A stretch of DNA of 64,000 bases from Halorubrum alkaliphilum (GCF_017873815.1 NZ_JAGGKQ010000006.1:1-64000), one strand, 5' to 3'. Numbered from the stretch's first letter, positions 35,690-44,790 are shown. Notes: generated by a model not told the origin, from the letters alone. Numbers and translations: made by a program.

Positions 35690-36277
35690 GGCTCTGTTGA
35701 AATCCTCAAAAAGTGATATGTATCCTCCCGGTGCGGTCAGTACAGATTGCCCAGTGATCGATATCGGGAGTGAGTATAGCAGATCGCTGGCGACGAGATC
35801 GTATTTAAAAGCGGGGTGAGCGGCGGCGACGATCGTTTATAAAGGACTCATGCGGTGGCGTGCCTCCGAGCGGCCGAGCGCAGCGAGGCCGTGAGGAGTC
35901 CGCGAGGGACGCGGTGAGCGCTGGAAGCGCGAACCGCGAGGTTGGGGAGGCGTGAGGTGCGGTTGCTGTGCGGGTGGGATTCAAAGGGGCAGCCGGGAGG
36001 GCGGCGCAGGCGACGTAAGCACCGCAACGAGGGAGCAGTCGCGACCGAGTGAGGAGCGCAGCGAGCGTGCGCCGCCCTCCCGGCTGGGGCTTTGGAAGTC
36101 CTCACCGCAGGGTCATCTGCGATTTATAAACAGCCGCCAGCAACACTCCAATCCAACTTATAAACAACCGATCATCCGTACTGCCATACCCATTCCCGCT
36201 ATCACTCAACAGGCAGCTTTCAGTGACCAGTTGTTTCAGACGTGAATATGTCTGACAGATAGGATTTCAACAGAGCC
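35690..36277. mobile_element. 588-bp MITE-like element with IS6-type ends
   Basis: Ends are GGCTCTGTTGAAATCCT (35690-35706) and its perfect complement AGGATTTCAACAGAGCC (36261-36277). The flanks TTATAACT (35682-35689) and TTATAATT (36278-36285) form an 8-bp duplication with one mismatch. The end sequence and 8-bp target duplication recall IS6/IS26-type elements (GG...CTGTTGCAAA). No transposase is inside; the middle is dominated by a GC-rich inverted repeat (35982-36094). Likely a non-autonomous element moved by an IS6-type transposase elsewhere. Confidence 0.7.
35982..36094. repeat. Long imperfect palindrome inside the MITE, candidate structured RNA
   Basis: CAGCCGGGAGGGCGGCGCA (35990-36008) is perfectly complementary to 36068-36086, 19 bp, with a 59-nt loop; outer CAAAG (35982-35986) pairs with CTTTG (36090-36094) across a small internal loop. 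The stem would be very stable as DNA cruciform or RNA. Open frames over it are GC-skew artefacts with no coding character. Confidence 0.7.
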
Positions 36278-36399
36278 TTATAATTGTGTCCGGCGGTGTC
36301 TACAGCCGATTGTGTTCTCGATAGACGCTATCAGGTCTGTATGTGTATTCATTACACACCGACTGAATCTATTTATATACTGCCACCCGATCACGGCCA

Positions 36400-36939
36400 A
36401 TGCCCGGACCAGTGTTCCTCGACGGCGACGAGATCGCGCTCACAACGATCGAGGAGGAGGACCTCGAGTTCCTCCAGGAGCAGATCAACGACCCTTCCGT
36501 CTGGCGGGCCATCGGGTCGTCGGACCCGGTCAACAAGCAACAAGAGCAGGAGTTCTTCGAGGATGTCGTCTGTGACGGCGACGGCGTCCATCTCCTTGTC
36601 ACCGTCGATGGTGCCCCGGCAGGGACGGTCGGGCTCTCACCGAACCCGGACGAGGCGGACGCTATGGAGCTCGGCTACTGGATAGCCGAAGAATTTCGGC
36701 AGCAGGGCCACGGCCGGGAGGCCGCTGGACTCCTGACGACCTACGGCTTTCGGCAGCGTGGTCTCCACCGGATTGCCGCCCGCGTGTTCGCGTTCAATGA
36801 CGCCTCGCGGACGCTGCTCGAGTCGCTCGGCTACGTTCACGAGGGGACGAACCGCGAGGCGGCGTTCGTCGACGGGCAGTACTGGGACGTCCACTGGTAC
36901 GGCGTGCTCGAATCCGAGTGGGACAACGGGGGACGCTGA
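36400..36939 (+). CDS. GNAT-family N-acetyltransferase
   Basis: 179 aa. TTTATATAC (about 36370-36378) lies 25-30 nt before the ATG. Acetyltransf_3/RimJ type: the core GYWIAEEFRQQGHGREAAGL contains the acetyl-CoA loop (Q-x-x-G-x-G/A), then RIAARVFAFNDASRTLLESL, LGYVHEGTNREAAFVDGQYW and DVHWYGVLESEW. Acts on N-terminal or side-chain amines; target unknown. Confidence 0.88.
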   Translation: MPGPVFLDGDEIALTTIEEEDLEFLQEQINDPSVWRAIGSSDPVNKQQEQEFFEDVVCDGDGVHLLVTVDGAPAGTVGLSPNPDEADAMELGYWIAEEFRQQGHGREAAGLLTTYGFRQRGLHRIAARVFAFNDASRTLLESLGYVHEGTNREAAFVDGQYWDVHWYGVLESEWDNGGR

Positions 36940-37005
36940 CCCGGCTGTGCCAGGCCGACCCTGCCGACCGACGGTGTTTAACCGGCTGCCCGAGAACGGA
37001 GCGCT

Positions 37006-37353
37006 ATGGAGTCGGTCGACGACTGGCGTAGGGCACTCTCCGAGACGGGGGAGCTGACCGGGCCGATCGCCGCCGGGATCGTCGACGAGCACGGCGACCG
37101 CGGGAAGCGTGCGATCGAGGCCGTGGGCGAGGGTCGGGTCAAGCGCTACCGCGATTTCACCGTCGTCGTCGGCCACGCCGAGGAGTACGTCGTCGAGGAC
37201 GGCGGCTGTGACTGCGCGGACGCGACGTACAACCTCGACGACGACGACCCGAGCGACCGGTGCTGGCACGCCATCGCGGTCGACGTCGCCGACGCGGTCG
37301 GCGCGATCGATCACCACGACATGTGGTACTCGGAGGTCCGCGAGTTCCTCTAG
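37006..37353 (+). CDS. SWIM zinc-finger protein
   Basis: 115 aa. Core CDCADATYNLDDDDPSDRCW then H fits the SWIM motif CxCx(n)CxH. The upstream GRVKRYRDFTVVVGHAEEYV is the typical lead-in of SWIM proteins. SWIM fingers bind DNA or proteins; no partner is evident nearby. Downstream is a TRAM protein gene on the same strand. Confidence 0.75.
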   Translation: MESVDDWRRALSETGELTGPIAAGIVDEHGDRGKRAIEAVGEGRVKRYRDFTVVVGHAEEYVVEDGGCDCADATYNLDDDDPSDRCWHAIAVDVADAVGAIDHHDMWYSEVREFL

Positions 37354-37496
37354 GCGGGGGCGAGGCCGCCGGACGCCCGCGTCGAGACCGATGCGGTTCC
37401 GATACTACGGTCGTTCACCCGTCTGAAACGGGCGTTTCGTCCGGTTCGCCGTGGTGAGTCGGAAACGTTTACAACGCCGGCCGGTTTCCCTACGGT

Positions 37497-37991
37497 ATGG
37501 CGGACTGTCCACTCGCCGACGATTGCCCCAGTTTCGACGAACGGATCGAGGGGATGGGGTGTCAACACTACGGCAACAAGGGGGGTGCCGAGTGGTGTAA
37601 CCACTACGACATGCCGATATACGAACTCAAACAGCAGCCGGTCCAGCCCGGCGAGGAGGTGGTCGTTGAAGTCGACGACATCCACGAGAGCGGGGCCGGC
37701 GTGGGCCGCACCGACGACGGGTTCATCGTGCTCGTCGACGGGTTGCTCCCGCCCGCCCGCGCCGAGGTCCGAATCCACCGCGTGAAATCCAGCCATGCCA
37801 CCGCCCAAGACGTCGTCGAACGACTCCCGGAGGACTCCGAGGAGGACGGCGACGGCGAGGGATCCGCCGACGCTGACGCCGACGGCGAGGCCGATGGCGA
37901 CTCCGACGACGACCGCGAGGCGGAGTCGGACGGGCCGAGCCGGACGGACCGCGAGCGGTTGGGCAGTCGAGAGAACTTCTGGGGCAAGTAG
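37497..37991 (+). CDS. TRAM-domain protein with Cys-rich start
   Basis: 164 aa. N-terminal cluster of Cys (CPLADDCPSFDERIEGMGCQ, then C in AEWCNHYD) could hold a metal; the TRAM domain at ~50-108 has PVQPGEEVVVEVDDIHESGA, GVGRTDDGFIVLVDGLLPPA and ARAEVRIHRVKSSHATAQ. The tail is low-complexity Asp/Glu. TRAM binds RNA, and archaeal single-TRAM proteins act as RNA chaperones; the Cys part is an addition. Confidence 0.82.
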   Translation: MADCPLADDCPSFDERIEGMGCQHYGNKGGAEWCNHYDMPIYELKQQPVQPGEEVVVEVDDIHESGAGVGRTDDGFIVLVDGLLPPARAEVRIHRVKSSHATAQDVVERLPEDSEEDGDGEGSADADADGEADGDSDDDREAESDGPSRTDRERLGSRENFWGK

Positions 37992-38099
37992 GGGCCGATC
38001 GGCGATCCGATAGTCGACGCGCGTGGACGGTCGTCCCGACGCCCTCCCAGACTATTCGTATGACAACAGTCATATACTCGAAGCCGTTCGGGTACTGGT

Positions 38100-38912
38100 G
38101 TGCCATCGAATCCCGAGCGGTTGGGCAAGTCACACGAGAAACTCACTCGTGACCTCCTGAACGGACGCGACGCGCAGCCGGACACGCGAGAACAGCTGGA
38201 GTATCTCGATGCCGACTCGCGGGAGCGGGTTCGGATCGGCAGCGAGAAGGCCGTCTCGTTCATCCGGGAGCACACCCCGTTCGAGATCGTCGCCGCGTTT
38301 GAGGAAGGAGACGCGAAGAAGCCGGACCCCGACGACGACGTCGACGTCGTGGTCGAAGGCGCAAACGGCGAGTCGAAGGGGTACTCGCTGAAACTCACCT
38401 CCGACACGGCGATCAACGTTCGAAACACGCTCGCCTCGAAGATGGCCGAGGACATCTTCGAACGCCCCCTCGACGAGCTCTTCGACGAGGAAGAGTACGC
38501 CACGTATGGGTCCGTTACCGCCCAGTTCGTCGACGAAGCGATATCGAGTTCTGAGATGGCGAGTCAGATCATTCCCATCTTCGCGAAAAAGTTCACCGAG
38601 TTCCGCGACCGCGACGAGGCGACGCTCCGAGCGAACCTGCTGCGTGACGTTCGACTCGAGTCGAACACTGTCGCGTGTAAAGTCACCGCGGCCGGGAACT
38701 TCTACGGGTTCGCGTCCATGGACCGGGCCCCGCTTCGAAAGTTCAAGGACGGGGAGGGGAGCTTGGAAATATACACCAAGGAGTCGAACAACACCTCGAT
38801 ATTTTTCGACGTGGACGGTGAGAGCGCCTTCCGTATCGACATGTACGGGCAGTACGCCGGGAGCACGCGAAAACCGCGTATTAAAACCGTCTATCGAGTC
38901 ACCTTCGGGTGA
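38100..38912 (+). CDS. Putative restriction endonuclease of an R-M pair
   Basis: 270 aa from GTG 38100; CATATACTC at about 38070-38078 is a suitable TATA. I do not recognise the family. A nuclease-like segment is KPDPDDDVDVVVEGANG then GYSLKLTSDTAINVRNT, where D-V-D-V and S-L-K resemble a PD-(D/E)XK site. It ends 14 bp from the stop of a convergent C5-methyltransferase gene, the usual setting of a type II enzyme. The assignment is by position; target sequence unknown. Confidence 0.6.
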   Translation: MPSNPERLGKSHEKLTRDLLNGRDAQPDTREQLEYLDADSRERVRIGSEKAVSFIREHTPFEIVAAFEEGDAKKPDPDDDVDVVVEGANGESKGYSLKLTSDTAINVRNTLASKMAEDIFERPLDELFDEEEYATYGSVTAQFVDEAISSSEMASQIIPIFAKKFTEFRDRDEATLRANLLRDVRLESNTVACKVTAAGNFYGFASMDRAPLRKFKDGEGSLEIYTKESNNTSIFFDVDGESAFRIDMYGQYAGSTRKPRIKTVYRVTFG

Positions 38913-38926
38913 TCGGTTCGGTTCGA

Positions 38927-40063
38927 TCAGCTCAGTTCAGTGATCGTGGACTGCGTCCACGTCTCGACCTCCCGCTCGTCGGCGTCCGATATGTCCGGGT
39001 AGTACTCCAGCAGTCGTTCGGCGATCGTTCGGGCTAACTCCACCGGGACCGCGTTTCCGATCTGCTGTTCGACGTCCGTTTTGGTGCCCATGAACTCGAA
39101 CTCGTCCGGGAACGTCTGGAGACGGGCCTTCTCTCTCGGCGTGATGTACCGGTCCTCCTCGGGGTGGATGAACGGGTTGTTGCTGACGGTCAGCGACGGC
39201 TCATCGGGGTCGAGTCGCCGAAGATACGTCCCGTAGCGTTTGACGATCTCCGGTTCGTGTGGACACTCGTCGGTGTCCTCACACTCGCACGTGTACTTCT
39301 TCGTCTTCAGCCGGTCCGGCAGATCCCGGTAGTAGCCGCCCGGCGGGACGTGGCGTATCTTTTCGAGCGTCTTCTCTCTCGTGTTCGGATACCGCATGTT
39401 AGGAAGGTCGTCGGTCACGCCGTCCAGCGCCTCCCCGGCCGTGGCCCAGTTCGGCTCGTCGTGGCTCTGGGTCGGAAACCGGATCGGCACGTTCCTGTTC
39501 GTCCCCAAAAAGAAGATGCGCTTTCGCTTCTGTGGCACGCCGTAGTTCTGTGCCTCCAACACCGCGTACTCGCAGGCGTAGCCGTGCTCGTTGAACTCCT
39601 CGACGATCAGGTCCTTGACCAGCCGGCCGTCGCTGGTCTCCCGGTTGATCAGGTCACGCACGTTCTCCATGAGCACGAGGTCGGGCTGGAGGTAGTCCAC
39701 GACGCGCAGGAACTCCTCGAACAGCGTGTTCCGCCCGTCCTTCTCCATCTCGTCGAGCTCGATCTGCTCGTTGTTGAGCCGACTGAACCCTTGACACGGA
39801 GGGCCGCCGATGACCACGTCGATGTCGTCAGGGGTGTGGCCCGTCTCCGCGAGCTCGTCGATCACGTCCGCCTCCGACAGCTCCCGAACGTCCCGGTTCA
39901 TGAACCTCGTCTCCGGGAAGTTCGCTCGGTAGGTCTCGGCGGCGGGGTCCCAGTGGTCACACGCGAGCACGACGTCGAATCCGGCGGCCGCGAACCCGGC
40001 GTCGAGCCCGCCACAGCCGACGAACAGGCCGACCGCTTTGGGCGTGACCCCGTCTTCGGTCAT
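38927..40063 (-). CDS. DNA (cytosine-5)-methyltransferase
   Basis: 378 aa from ATG 40063. All main C5-MTase motifs: I LFVGCGGLDAGFAAAGFDVV, IV GGPPCQGFSRLNNEQ with the catalytic Cys, VI MENVRDLI, VIII QKRKRIFFLG, a Cys-rich insert (YTCECEDTDECPHEPE) in the target region, IX-like LTVSNNPFIHPEEDRYITPR and X QIGNAVPVELARTIAERL. Methylates C5 of a cytosine to protect host DNA; the partner nuclease is probably the convergent gene. The specificity cannot be read from sequence. Confidence 0.92.
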   Translation of the reverse strand: MTEDGVTPKAVGLFVGCGGLDAGFAAAGFDVVLACDHWDPAAETYRANFPETRFMNRDVRELSEADVIDELAETGHTPDDIDVVIGGPPCQGFSRLNNEQIELDEMEKDGRNTLFEEFLRVVDYLQPDLVLMENVRDLINRETSDGRLVKDLIVEEFNEHGYACEYAVLEAQNYGVPQKRKRIFFLGTNRNVPIRFPTQSHDEPNWATAGEALDGVTDDLPNMRYPNTREKTLEKIRHVPPGGYYRDLPDRLKTKKYTCECEDTDECPHEPEIVKRYGTYLRRLDPDEPSLTVSNNPFIHPEEDRYITPREKARLQTFPDEFEFMGTKTDVEQQIGNAVPVELARTIAERLLEYYPDISDADEREVETWTQSTITELS

Positions 40064-40220
40064 ACAGGATATGACTGGAGAGAAAGTAATCAATCTGTCC
40101 ATCAATCGCCGGATCGGGTTCGATCGGTCGTCGTTTCGAAATCGACCGACTCCGGACTTCGTCCCCACACACGACCCCACGAAACCGCCGTTTTTTCACC
40201 GGCCGTCCCGTCGGTGTCGT

Positions 40221-40730
40221 ATGGTCGTGAACGACGACGGGTCGGAGGGAGTCACCGCGGACGGCGCCGCCGGGGACGACGTCGACGCCGCGGAGCTACT
40301 GGAGCGTGCCGGGTTCGACGCCGACGCGAGCGTGCTCACCGACAGACAGGCGGAGGTCCTCGCCCTGCGCGAGCGGGGGCTCCGACAGGCCGACATCGCG
40401 GACCGACTCGGCACCTCCCGCGCGAACGTCTCCAGCGTCGAGGCGAGCGCGCGCGACAACGTTGAGCGCGCGAAGGAGACCGTCGCGTTCGCCGAGGCGC
40501 TCTCCTCGCCAGTTCGTGTGGAGATCCCCGAGGGAACTGACCTGTACGACGCCCCGAAACGGGTGTACGACGCCTGCGACGAGGCGGGCGTGAAGGTGAA
40601 CCAGACGGCTCCGGACCTGATGAAGACGATTGGCGACCGCGCGGCCGACGCGGTCCACGGTCGGGAGGTACGGAAACGGCTGTTCGTCACGGTTGCGGCG
40701 GACGGGACGATTCGGGTTCGACAACCCTGA
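40221..40730 (+). CDS. Tfx family DNA-binding protein
   Basis: 169 aa from ATG 40221. LTDRQAEVLALRERGLRQAD, then IADRLGTSRANVSSVEASAR, is the HTH of the Tfx family (LuxR-like helix-turn-helix first described for a methanogen fmd-operon activator). A C-terminal alpha/beta domain (VRVEIPEGTDLYDAPKRVYD...) is typical. An acidic N-terminal 40 residues is extra. Target unknown. Confidence 0.85.
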   Translation: MVVNDDGSEGVTADGAAGDDVDAAELLERAGFDADASVLTDRQAEVLALRERGLRQADIADRLGTSRANVSSVEASARDNVERAKETVAFAEALSSPVRVEIPEGTDLYDAPKRVYDACDEAGVKVNQTAPDLMKTIGDRAADAVHGREVRKRLFVTVAADGTIRVRQP

Positions 40731-40768
40731 CCGGGGTCCCTCGACGCGTTCTCACCGGTTCGAGCATC

Positions 40769-42358
40769 TCATCCCAGCCCGGACTCCTGTCTGAGAAGTA
40801 CGACCATCGAGAGCGCGGAAACCACCACGAGGATGAGCGCCGGCACCGCCGCGTACTGGTAGTACAGCGTCTCGTGAGCGGCCCAGACGATCGTCACGAG
40901 CGTGTCGATCCCGCTGGGCTGTAGCATGAGCGTCGCCGGCAGTTCCTTCATCGTCGTCAGAAAGACGAGGACCCCGCCGGCGACGACGCCAGGGAGGATC
41001 AGCGGGAGCGTCACCTTCCGGAACGTCTCGAACCGGCCCGCGTTCAGCGTGCGCGCCGCCTCGACGAGACGGTCGTCGACCTGTAACACCGCCGAACGGG
41101 TGGTTCCGACGACCTGCGGGAGGAATCGGACGACGTACGCGAACACGAGGAGGGGGATCGTCCGGTAGGCCCACGGCGCGTAGTTCGAGCCGAAGAAGAC
41201 CAACGCGAGCCCGATGACGACGCCGGGGACGGCGAACCCGACGTACGTCGCGCGCTCGAACAGTCGGGAGAGCCGGGAGTCGGACCGGGCGGAGTGGTAC
41301 GCGACGGGGATCGCGAGCAGGCAGGCGGCCGCTGCTGCCATCGTCGCAAGGAAGACGGAGTTGAGCGCGAACCCGAACTCGAAGGAGAGGGAGGGGACAC
41401 CGCCCGCCGGACCGCGAAGCGCCCAGACGCCGAAGATCGCGACGGGAACGACCAGCGTAACGACCCCGATCGTCCCGATCACCCCCATCGCGGGCCACTT
41501 CCAGCGGCCGAGTCGGATCCGGGCGGTCCGTCCGCCACCCGAGGACCCCTCGTCGCGACCCACGCGGGCCTCGATCAGGAGGATGACCGCGGTGACGGCC
41601 AACAGCTGTAAGGAGAGCAGCGCGGCGTACTCGACGTTGAACGCGCCGGATTCGACGTAGATCTCGTAGGTGAACACGCTCACGCGCATGAACGCCGGGG
41701 TGCCGAAATCGGAGATCGCGTACAGCGCGACGAGCAGCGCCCCGGCGGCGATCGCGGGACGGATCTGTGGGAAGACGACGCGCCGATACGCCGCGATGGG
41801 GGAGACGTTGAGGCTGCGTGCCGCCTCAACGAGTGCCATGTCCAGCGAGAGCAGGGCGGCACGCGTCGAGAGGAACACGTACGGATAGGTGTATAACGTG
41901 ATGACGAGCACCGCCCCCCAGAACCCGTCGATGGTGGGGAGCGGGACCCCGAGCGCGCTGCTCACTTCCCCGCCCCGACCGAACGTTCGGACGAACGCGA
42001 ACGCGCCGATGTAGCTCGGTATCACGAGGGGGAGCGCGGCGACGATCGTCCAGAACCGGCCGTACGGGAGGTCGGTCCCCGTTGTGACGACCGCTAGCGG
42101 GACACCGATGACGACCGAGAGGGCGGTGACGGCCGTCATTAGCCCGACGCTGTTGAACAGGATTTCCGCGGTTCGCGCCGAGAGCACGAGTGAGATGGCG
42201 CGCTCCGGTGATGCGACCTCCGACGCGCGGAGAAGCAACCACAACAACGGCGAGGTCACGAGCGCGGCGATCGCGCCGCTCAAAAGGAGGAGGCCGAGCG
42301 AGGAGTAGTCATCCTCGTCACCCCCGTTCGTGGATCCGTTGTGAAGTGTCTCGAACAC
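40769..42358 (-). CDS. Iron-type ABC transporter permease (FbpB/ThiP-like, two fused domains)
   Basis: 529 aa with about 12 membrane helices in two BPD_transp_1 halves, each with the ATPase-coupling loop: EAARSLNVSPIAAYRRVVFP and EAARTLNAGRFETFRKVTLP. A short hydrophilic N-terminus precedes. It follows the binding-protein gene by 110 bp with no promoter of its own visible, so both should share the metal-responsive promoter at 43.6 kb. No ATPase gene is adjacent; the one at 6.2-7.4 kb is the likely partner. Confidence 0.88.
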   Translation of the reverse strand: MFETLHNGSTNGGDEDDYSSLGLLLLSGAIAALVTSPLLWLLLRASEVASPERAISLVLSARTAEILFNSVGLMTAVTALSVVIGVPLAVVTTGTDLPYGRFWTIVAALPLVIPSYIGAFAFVRTFGRGGEVSSALGVPLPTIDGFWGAVLVITLYTYPYVFLSTRAALLSLDMALVEAARSLNVSPIAAYRRVVFPQIRPAIAAGALLVALYAISDFGTPAFMRVSVFTYEIYVESGAFNVEYAALLSLQLLAVTAVILLIEARVGRDEGSSGGGRTARIRLGRWKWPAMGVIGTIGVVTLVVPVAIFGVWALRGPAGGVPSLSFEFGFALNSVFLATMAAAAACLLAIPVAYHSARSDSRLSRLFERATYVGFAVPGVVIGLALVFFGSNYAPWAYRTIPLLVFAYVVRFLPQVVGTTRSAVLQVDDRLVEAARTLNAGRFETFRKVTLPLILPGVVAGGVLVFLTTMKELPATLMLQPSGIDTLVTIVWAAHETLYYQYAAVPALILVVVSALSMVVLLRQESGLG

Positions 42359-42468
42359 GACTTCTCGTATCGGGGTTCGTCTCCGGCGATATACGGCTTC
42401 TGAAAGCGGGTGCGTTACGGAGACGAGTGAAACCGGGGCAGTCCTCGACTATATCGGAGGACCCTCTT

Positions 42469-43611
42469 TTAAACGGTCATCCCCTCCTCGCGGAGCAGGT
42501 CGACGGCCTGCTCGACGTTCGCGAGGGCGTTCAGATCGAACTCGGGCGGGTTGATCTCGGAGAGCGTCGGGAGGTCGCCGACGTAGTCGACACCGTCGAG
42601 AACGGGGTACTCGCCGTTCGTCTCGACGAAGAACTCCTGTCCTTCGGCGGCGAGAACGTGGCGGGTGAACTCCGCGGCGAGGTTCGGCTTGTCGGCGTCG
42701 GCGAGGATCCCGACACCGGAGACGTTGAACAGACAGCCCGGATCGTTCTCCGTGAACGCCACGTCGATGGGTGCGTCGGGATCGTTCTCCAGTATCCGGC
42801 CGGCGTAGTACTGGTTTCCGAGCCCGACGGTCTGGTTGCCGGCGTTCACCTCCTCGGCCTGCTGGGAGCCGCTCGAATACAGTTCCGCGTTCTGATCGTC
42901 GACCATTCCACGGACCCACTCACGAGTGGCCTGTTCGCCCTCCATTTCGATCATCGCGACGATGAACGACCGGAATGTGCCGGAGTTCGGGCGCGTAGAG
43001 ATGATTCCTTGGAACCGCTCGTCCTCGGCGTACTCGAAGATATTGTTCGGGAGCGCGTCGGCACCCCCCTCCCACAGATTCGTGTTGTACTGGATCGCTC
43101 GCACGCGCCCCGAGGCCCCGGTCCACTCTCCGTCGGGGTCACTGTAGTTGTCGTCGACCGCGTCGATCACGTCCTCCGGGAGCGTCCGGACGAGGTCGTC
43201 CTGCTTGAGGGAGGCGAGCGCACCTGACGACTGGGTATAAAACAAGTCGGGGCGGGTGTCGGCCGTCTCCTCATTGATCTTGTTGAGCTGTGTGGAGTTG
43301 TCGTCGAAGTCGCTGTCGATAGTAAAGTCGTCGTATCGCTGCTCGATAGTGTCAAAAAGCGGGTCGATCTGGTCGCGGGTGCGTCCGGAGTACACCGTAA
43401 GCTCACCTTCGAGGTCACCGAGGTCGTCCCACGAGACGGCGGAGGGTTCAAGCGCCGCGCCCTGCGGCCCGTAGTCGTCGAACGGGTCTTCATCCCCACC
43501 ACCGAACCCGGCACAGCCGGCGAGTGCGAACGTTCCGGCAGCTCCGACCGTTCCAAGGAACGATCGACGGTCAGCGAGCGAGGCGAGCGGACGGCGGTTG
43601 TCGTCTGCCAT
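42469..43611 (-). CDS. Iron-type ABC transporter substrate-binding lipoprotein
   Basis: 380 aa from ATG 43611. Tat-lipoprotein signal with DRRSFLGTVGAAGTFALAGC; the next stretch (AGFGGGDEDPFDDYG) is a flexible linker. Body like FutA/FbpA (SBP_bac_6/8): LTVYSGRTRDQIDPLFDTIE, DLFYTQSSGALASLKQDDLV, NVSGVGILADADKPNLAAEF and FFVETNGEYPVLDG. The Tyr-rich positions (GNQYYAGRIL) fit iron(III) binding. Promoter with TATA and two DtxR-like operators immediately upstream; leaderless. Confidence 0.88.
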   Translation of the reverse strand: MADDNRRPLASLADRRSFLGTVGAAGTFALAGCAGFGGGDEDPFDDYGPQGAALEPSAVSWDDLGDLEGELTVYSGRTRDQIDPLFDTIEQRYDDFTIDSDFDDNSTQLNKINEETADTRPDLFYTQSSGALASLKQDDLVRTLPEDVIDAVDDNYSDPDGEWTGASGRVRAIQYNTNLWEGGADALPNNIFEYAEDERFQGIISTRPNSGTFRSFIVAMIEMEGEQATREWVRGMVDDQNAELYSSGSQQAEEVNAGNQTVGLGNQYYAGRILENDPDAPIDVAFTENDPGCLFNVSGVGILADADKPNLAAEFTRHVLAAEGQEFFVETNGEYPVLDGVDYVGDLPTLSEINPPEFDLNALANVEQAVDLLREEGMTV

Positions 43612-43616
43612 ATTTG

Positions 43617-43634
43617 TTTTAGGCCGACCTAAAA
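43617..43634 (-). promoter_or_regulatory. DtxR/IdeR-type operator 1 of the binding-protein gene
   Basis: TTTTAGGCCGACCTAAAA, arms 7+7 around CCGA. Lies between the start codon (43611) and the probable TATA (TTATTAC on the minus strand, about 43636-43642), so binding would block initiation. Identical half-sites to 7496-7513. Confidence 0.72.
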
Positions 43635-43650
43635 GTAATAAGGATTCCGA

Positions 43651-43666
43651 TTTAGGCCGGCCAAAA
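43651..43666 (-). promoter_or_regulatory. DtxR/IdeR-type operator 2 (imperfect)
   Basis: TTTAGGCCGGCCAAAA: one arm is TTTAGG, the other CCAAAA, a one-base departure from the consensus. It lies just upstream of the TATA, so sites 1 and 2 flank the core promoter. Confidence 0.6.
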
Positions 43667-43736
43667 CACGCACCCACAGCTCGTCGGACTCGAAACAAAT
43701 ACGTTTCGTGTCGTCTCGACGGTATCGGTCGCCGCC

Positions 43737-44765
43737 TCAGTCGTCGATGCGTTCGGCGACGCCGACGAGCGTCGACCCCGCCGTCACCGTCGACTCGCGC
43801 GCGACGGAGTAGACGATCCCGTCGCGGTCCGCCTTGGCGGTCTGAAGCGTCTCGAACGTCGTCGGGTCGTACAGCTCGCCGAGGCGGTCGCCGTCGCGTA
43901 CGTCGTCGCCGATCTCGAGGTCCGGGTCGGGCCGGAACAGTCCCGACTCCACCGCCGTCACTCGCCCGAGGTGGTTGCGCGCAACGGTTCCGTCCCACGA
44001 CGGCGGATCGCCCGGTAGGAGCCCCACCGAACGTAGAACCCCGACCATCCCATCAACACCGGTCTCGACCGCCGTCTCGACGATCTCTCGACTGTGTGCG
44101 AGCTCCGGCGTGATCGTCGCGATTCCCTCTCGGGTGGCAGCGACCCGGAGTTTCCCGGCGAACCCGCGTTCGGACCACTCCGTGTCGGCGTCATCGCCCG
44201 CGGACTCGGCGAGCAGCAGGTCCGTCCCGAACGCCTCCGCAAGCGTCCGACACTCCGTGTCCCCGCGCATGTAGACCGTGTGCGTGAGCATCGACGGCGA
44301 CCCGGTATGTAAGTCGACGACGGCGTCGGCTGCGCTCGCGAACGACCAGAGCTTCGCGGCCATCCGCTCGTGGAGCGTCCCCTCGGGATCGCCGGGCCAA
44401 CACCGATTCATGTTCGAGTGAACCGAGTCGAGCGCCTCCGGCGTCGTGTACGAGACGTGATCGAAGGTGAGCGGATCGGCGACCGGAACCGCCACCAGCG
44501 TGCCGGCGAGCTCGCCAGCACTGTCTCCTGACTCACCGTCACCGACGAGTCGATCGTGGAGCCGGCGGAGGACCGCCGCACCGTTCACCTCTCGGCCGTG
44601 TTGGGCGGCCTGCGCGTACACCACGGGGCCGCCGTCGTCCGGGGTCTCCAGCCGAGGGCCGGATCCGTCCTCGACGAGCCTTCCTTCGCCATAGACGTGG
44701 ACGGTCGTTCGGATCGGGACTCCCGAGGGAAGCCGCGCGAGGACGAGTTCGTGGCTGTCGTACAT
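43737..44765 (-). CDS. AstE/AspA-like (succinylglutamate desuccinylase/aspartoacylase) hydrolase
   Basis: 342 aa from ATG 44765; TTATAAAT at 44791-44798 is a clear TATA. Zinc carboxypeptidase-type fold of the AstE/AspA family: AQAAQHGREVNGAAVLRRLH (H..E pair), NMNRCWPGDPEGTLHERMA, VVDLHTGSPSML (His), GIATITPELAHSR (Glu) and a C-terminal barrel-like LGRVTAVESGLFRPDPDLEI. Deacylates an N-acylated amino acid; the exact substrate is not fixed. Confidence 0.85.
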   Translation of the reverse strand: MYDSHELVLARLPSGVPIRTTVHVYGEGRLVEDGSGPRLETPDDGGPVVYAQAAQHGREVNGAAVLRRLHDRLVGDGESGDSAGELAGTLVAVPVADPLTFDHVSYTTPEALDSVHSNMNRCWPGDPEGTLHERMAAKLWSFASAADAVVDLHTGSPSMLTHTVYMRGDTECRTLAEAFGTDLLLAESAGDDADTEWSERGFAGKLRVAATREGIATITPELAHSREIVETAVETGVDGMVGVLRSVGLLPGDPPSWDGTVARNHLGRVTAVESGLFRPDPDLEIGDDVRDGDRLGELYDPTTFETLQTAKADRDGIVYSVARESTVTAGSTLVGVAERIDD

Positions 44766-44790
44766 ATCGCCGTGTCGGTTCCGATGGGGG

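Noticed and set aside
35848-36105. Open frames inside the MITE
   Set aside because: They coincide with the GC-rich palindrome and have Ala/Arg-rich shadow composition and no start signals.
34231-36165. TTTATAA motifs as a CRISPR-like or ordered repeat array
   Set aside because: Repeats are only 7-9 nt and spacing is irregular.
43691-43708. CGAAAC-aaatac-GTTTCG hairpin as a terminator
   Set aside because: Lies downstream of the AstE/AspA-like gene but lacks a T-run on the right strand; too weak to call.
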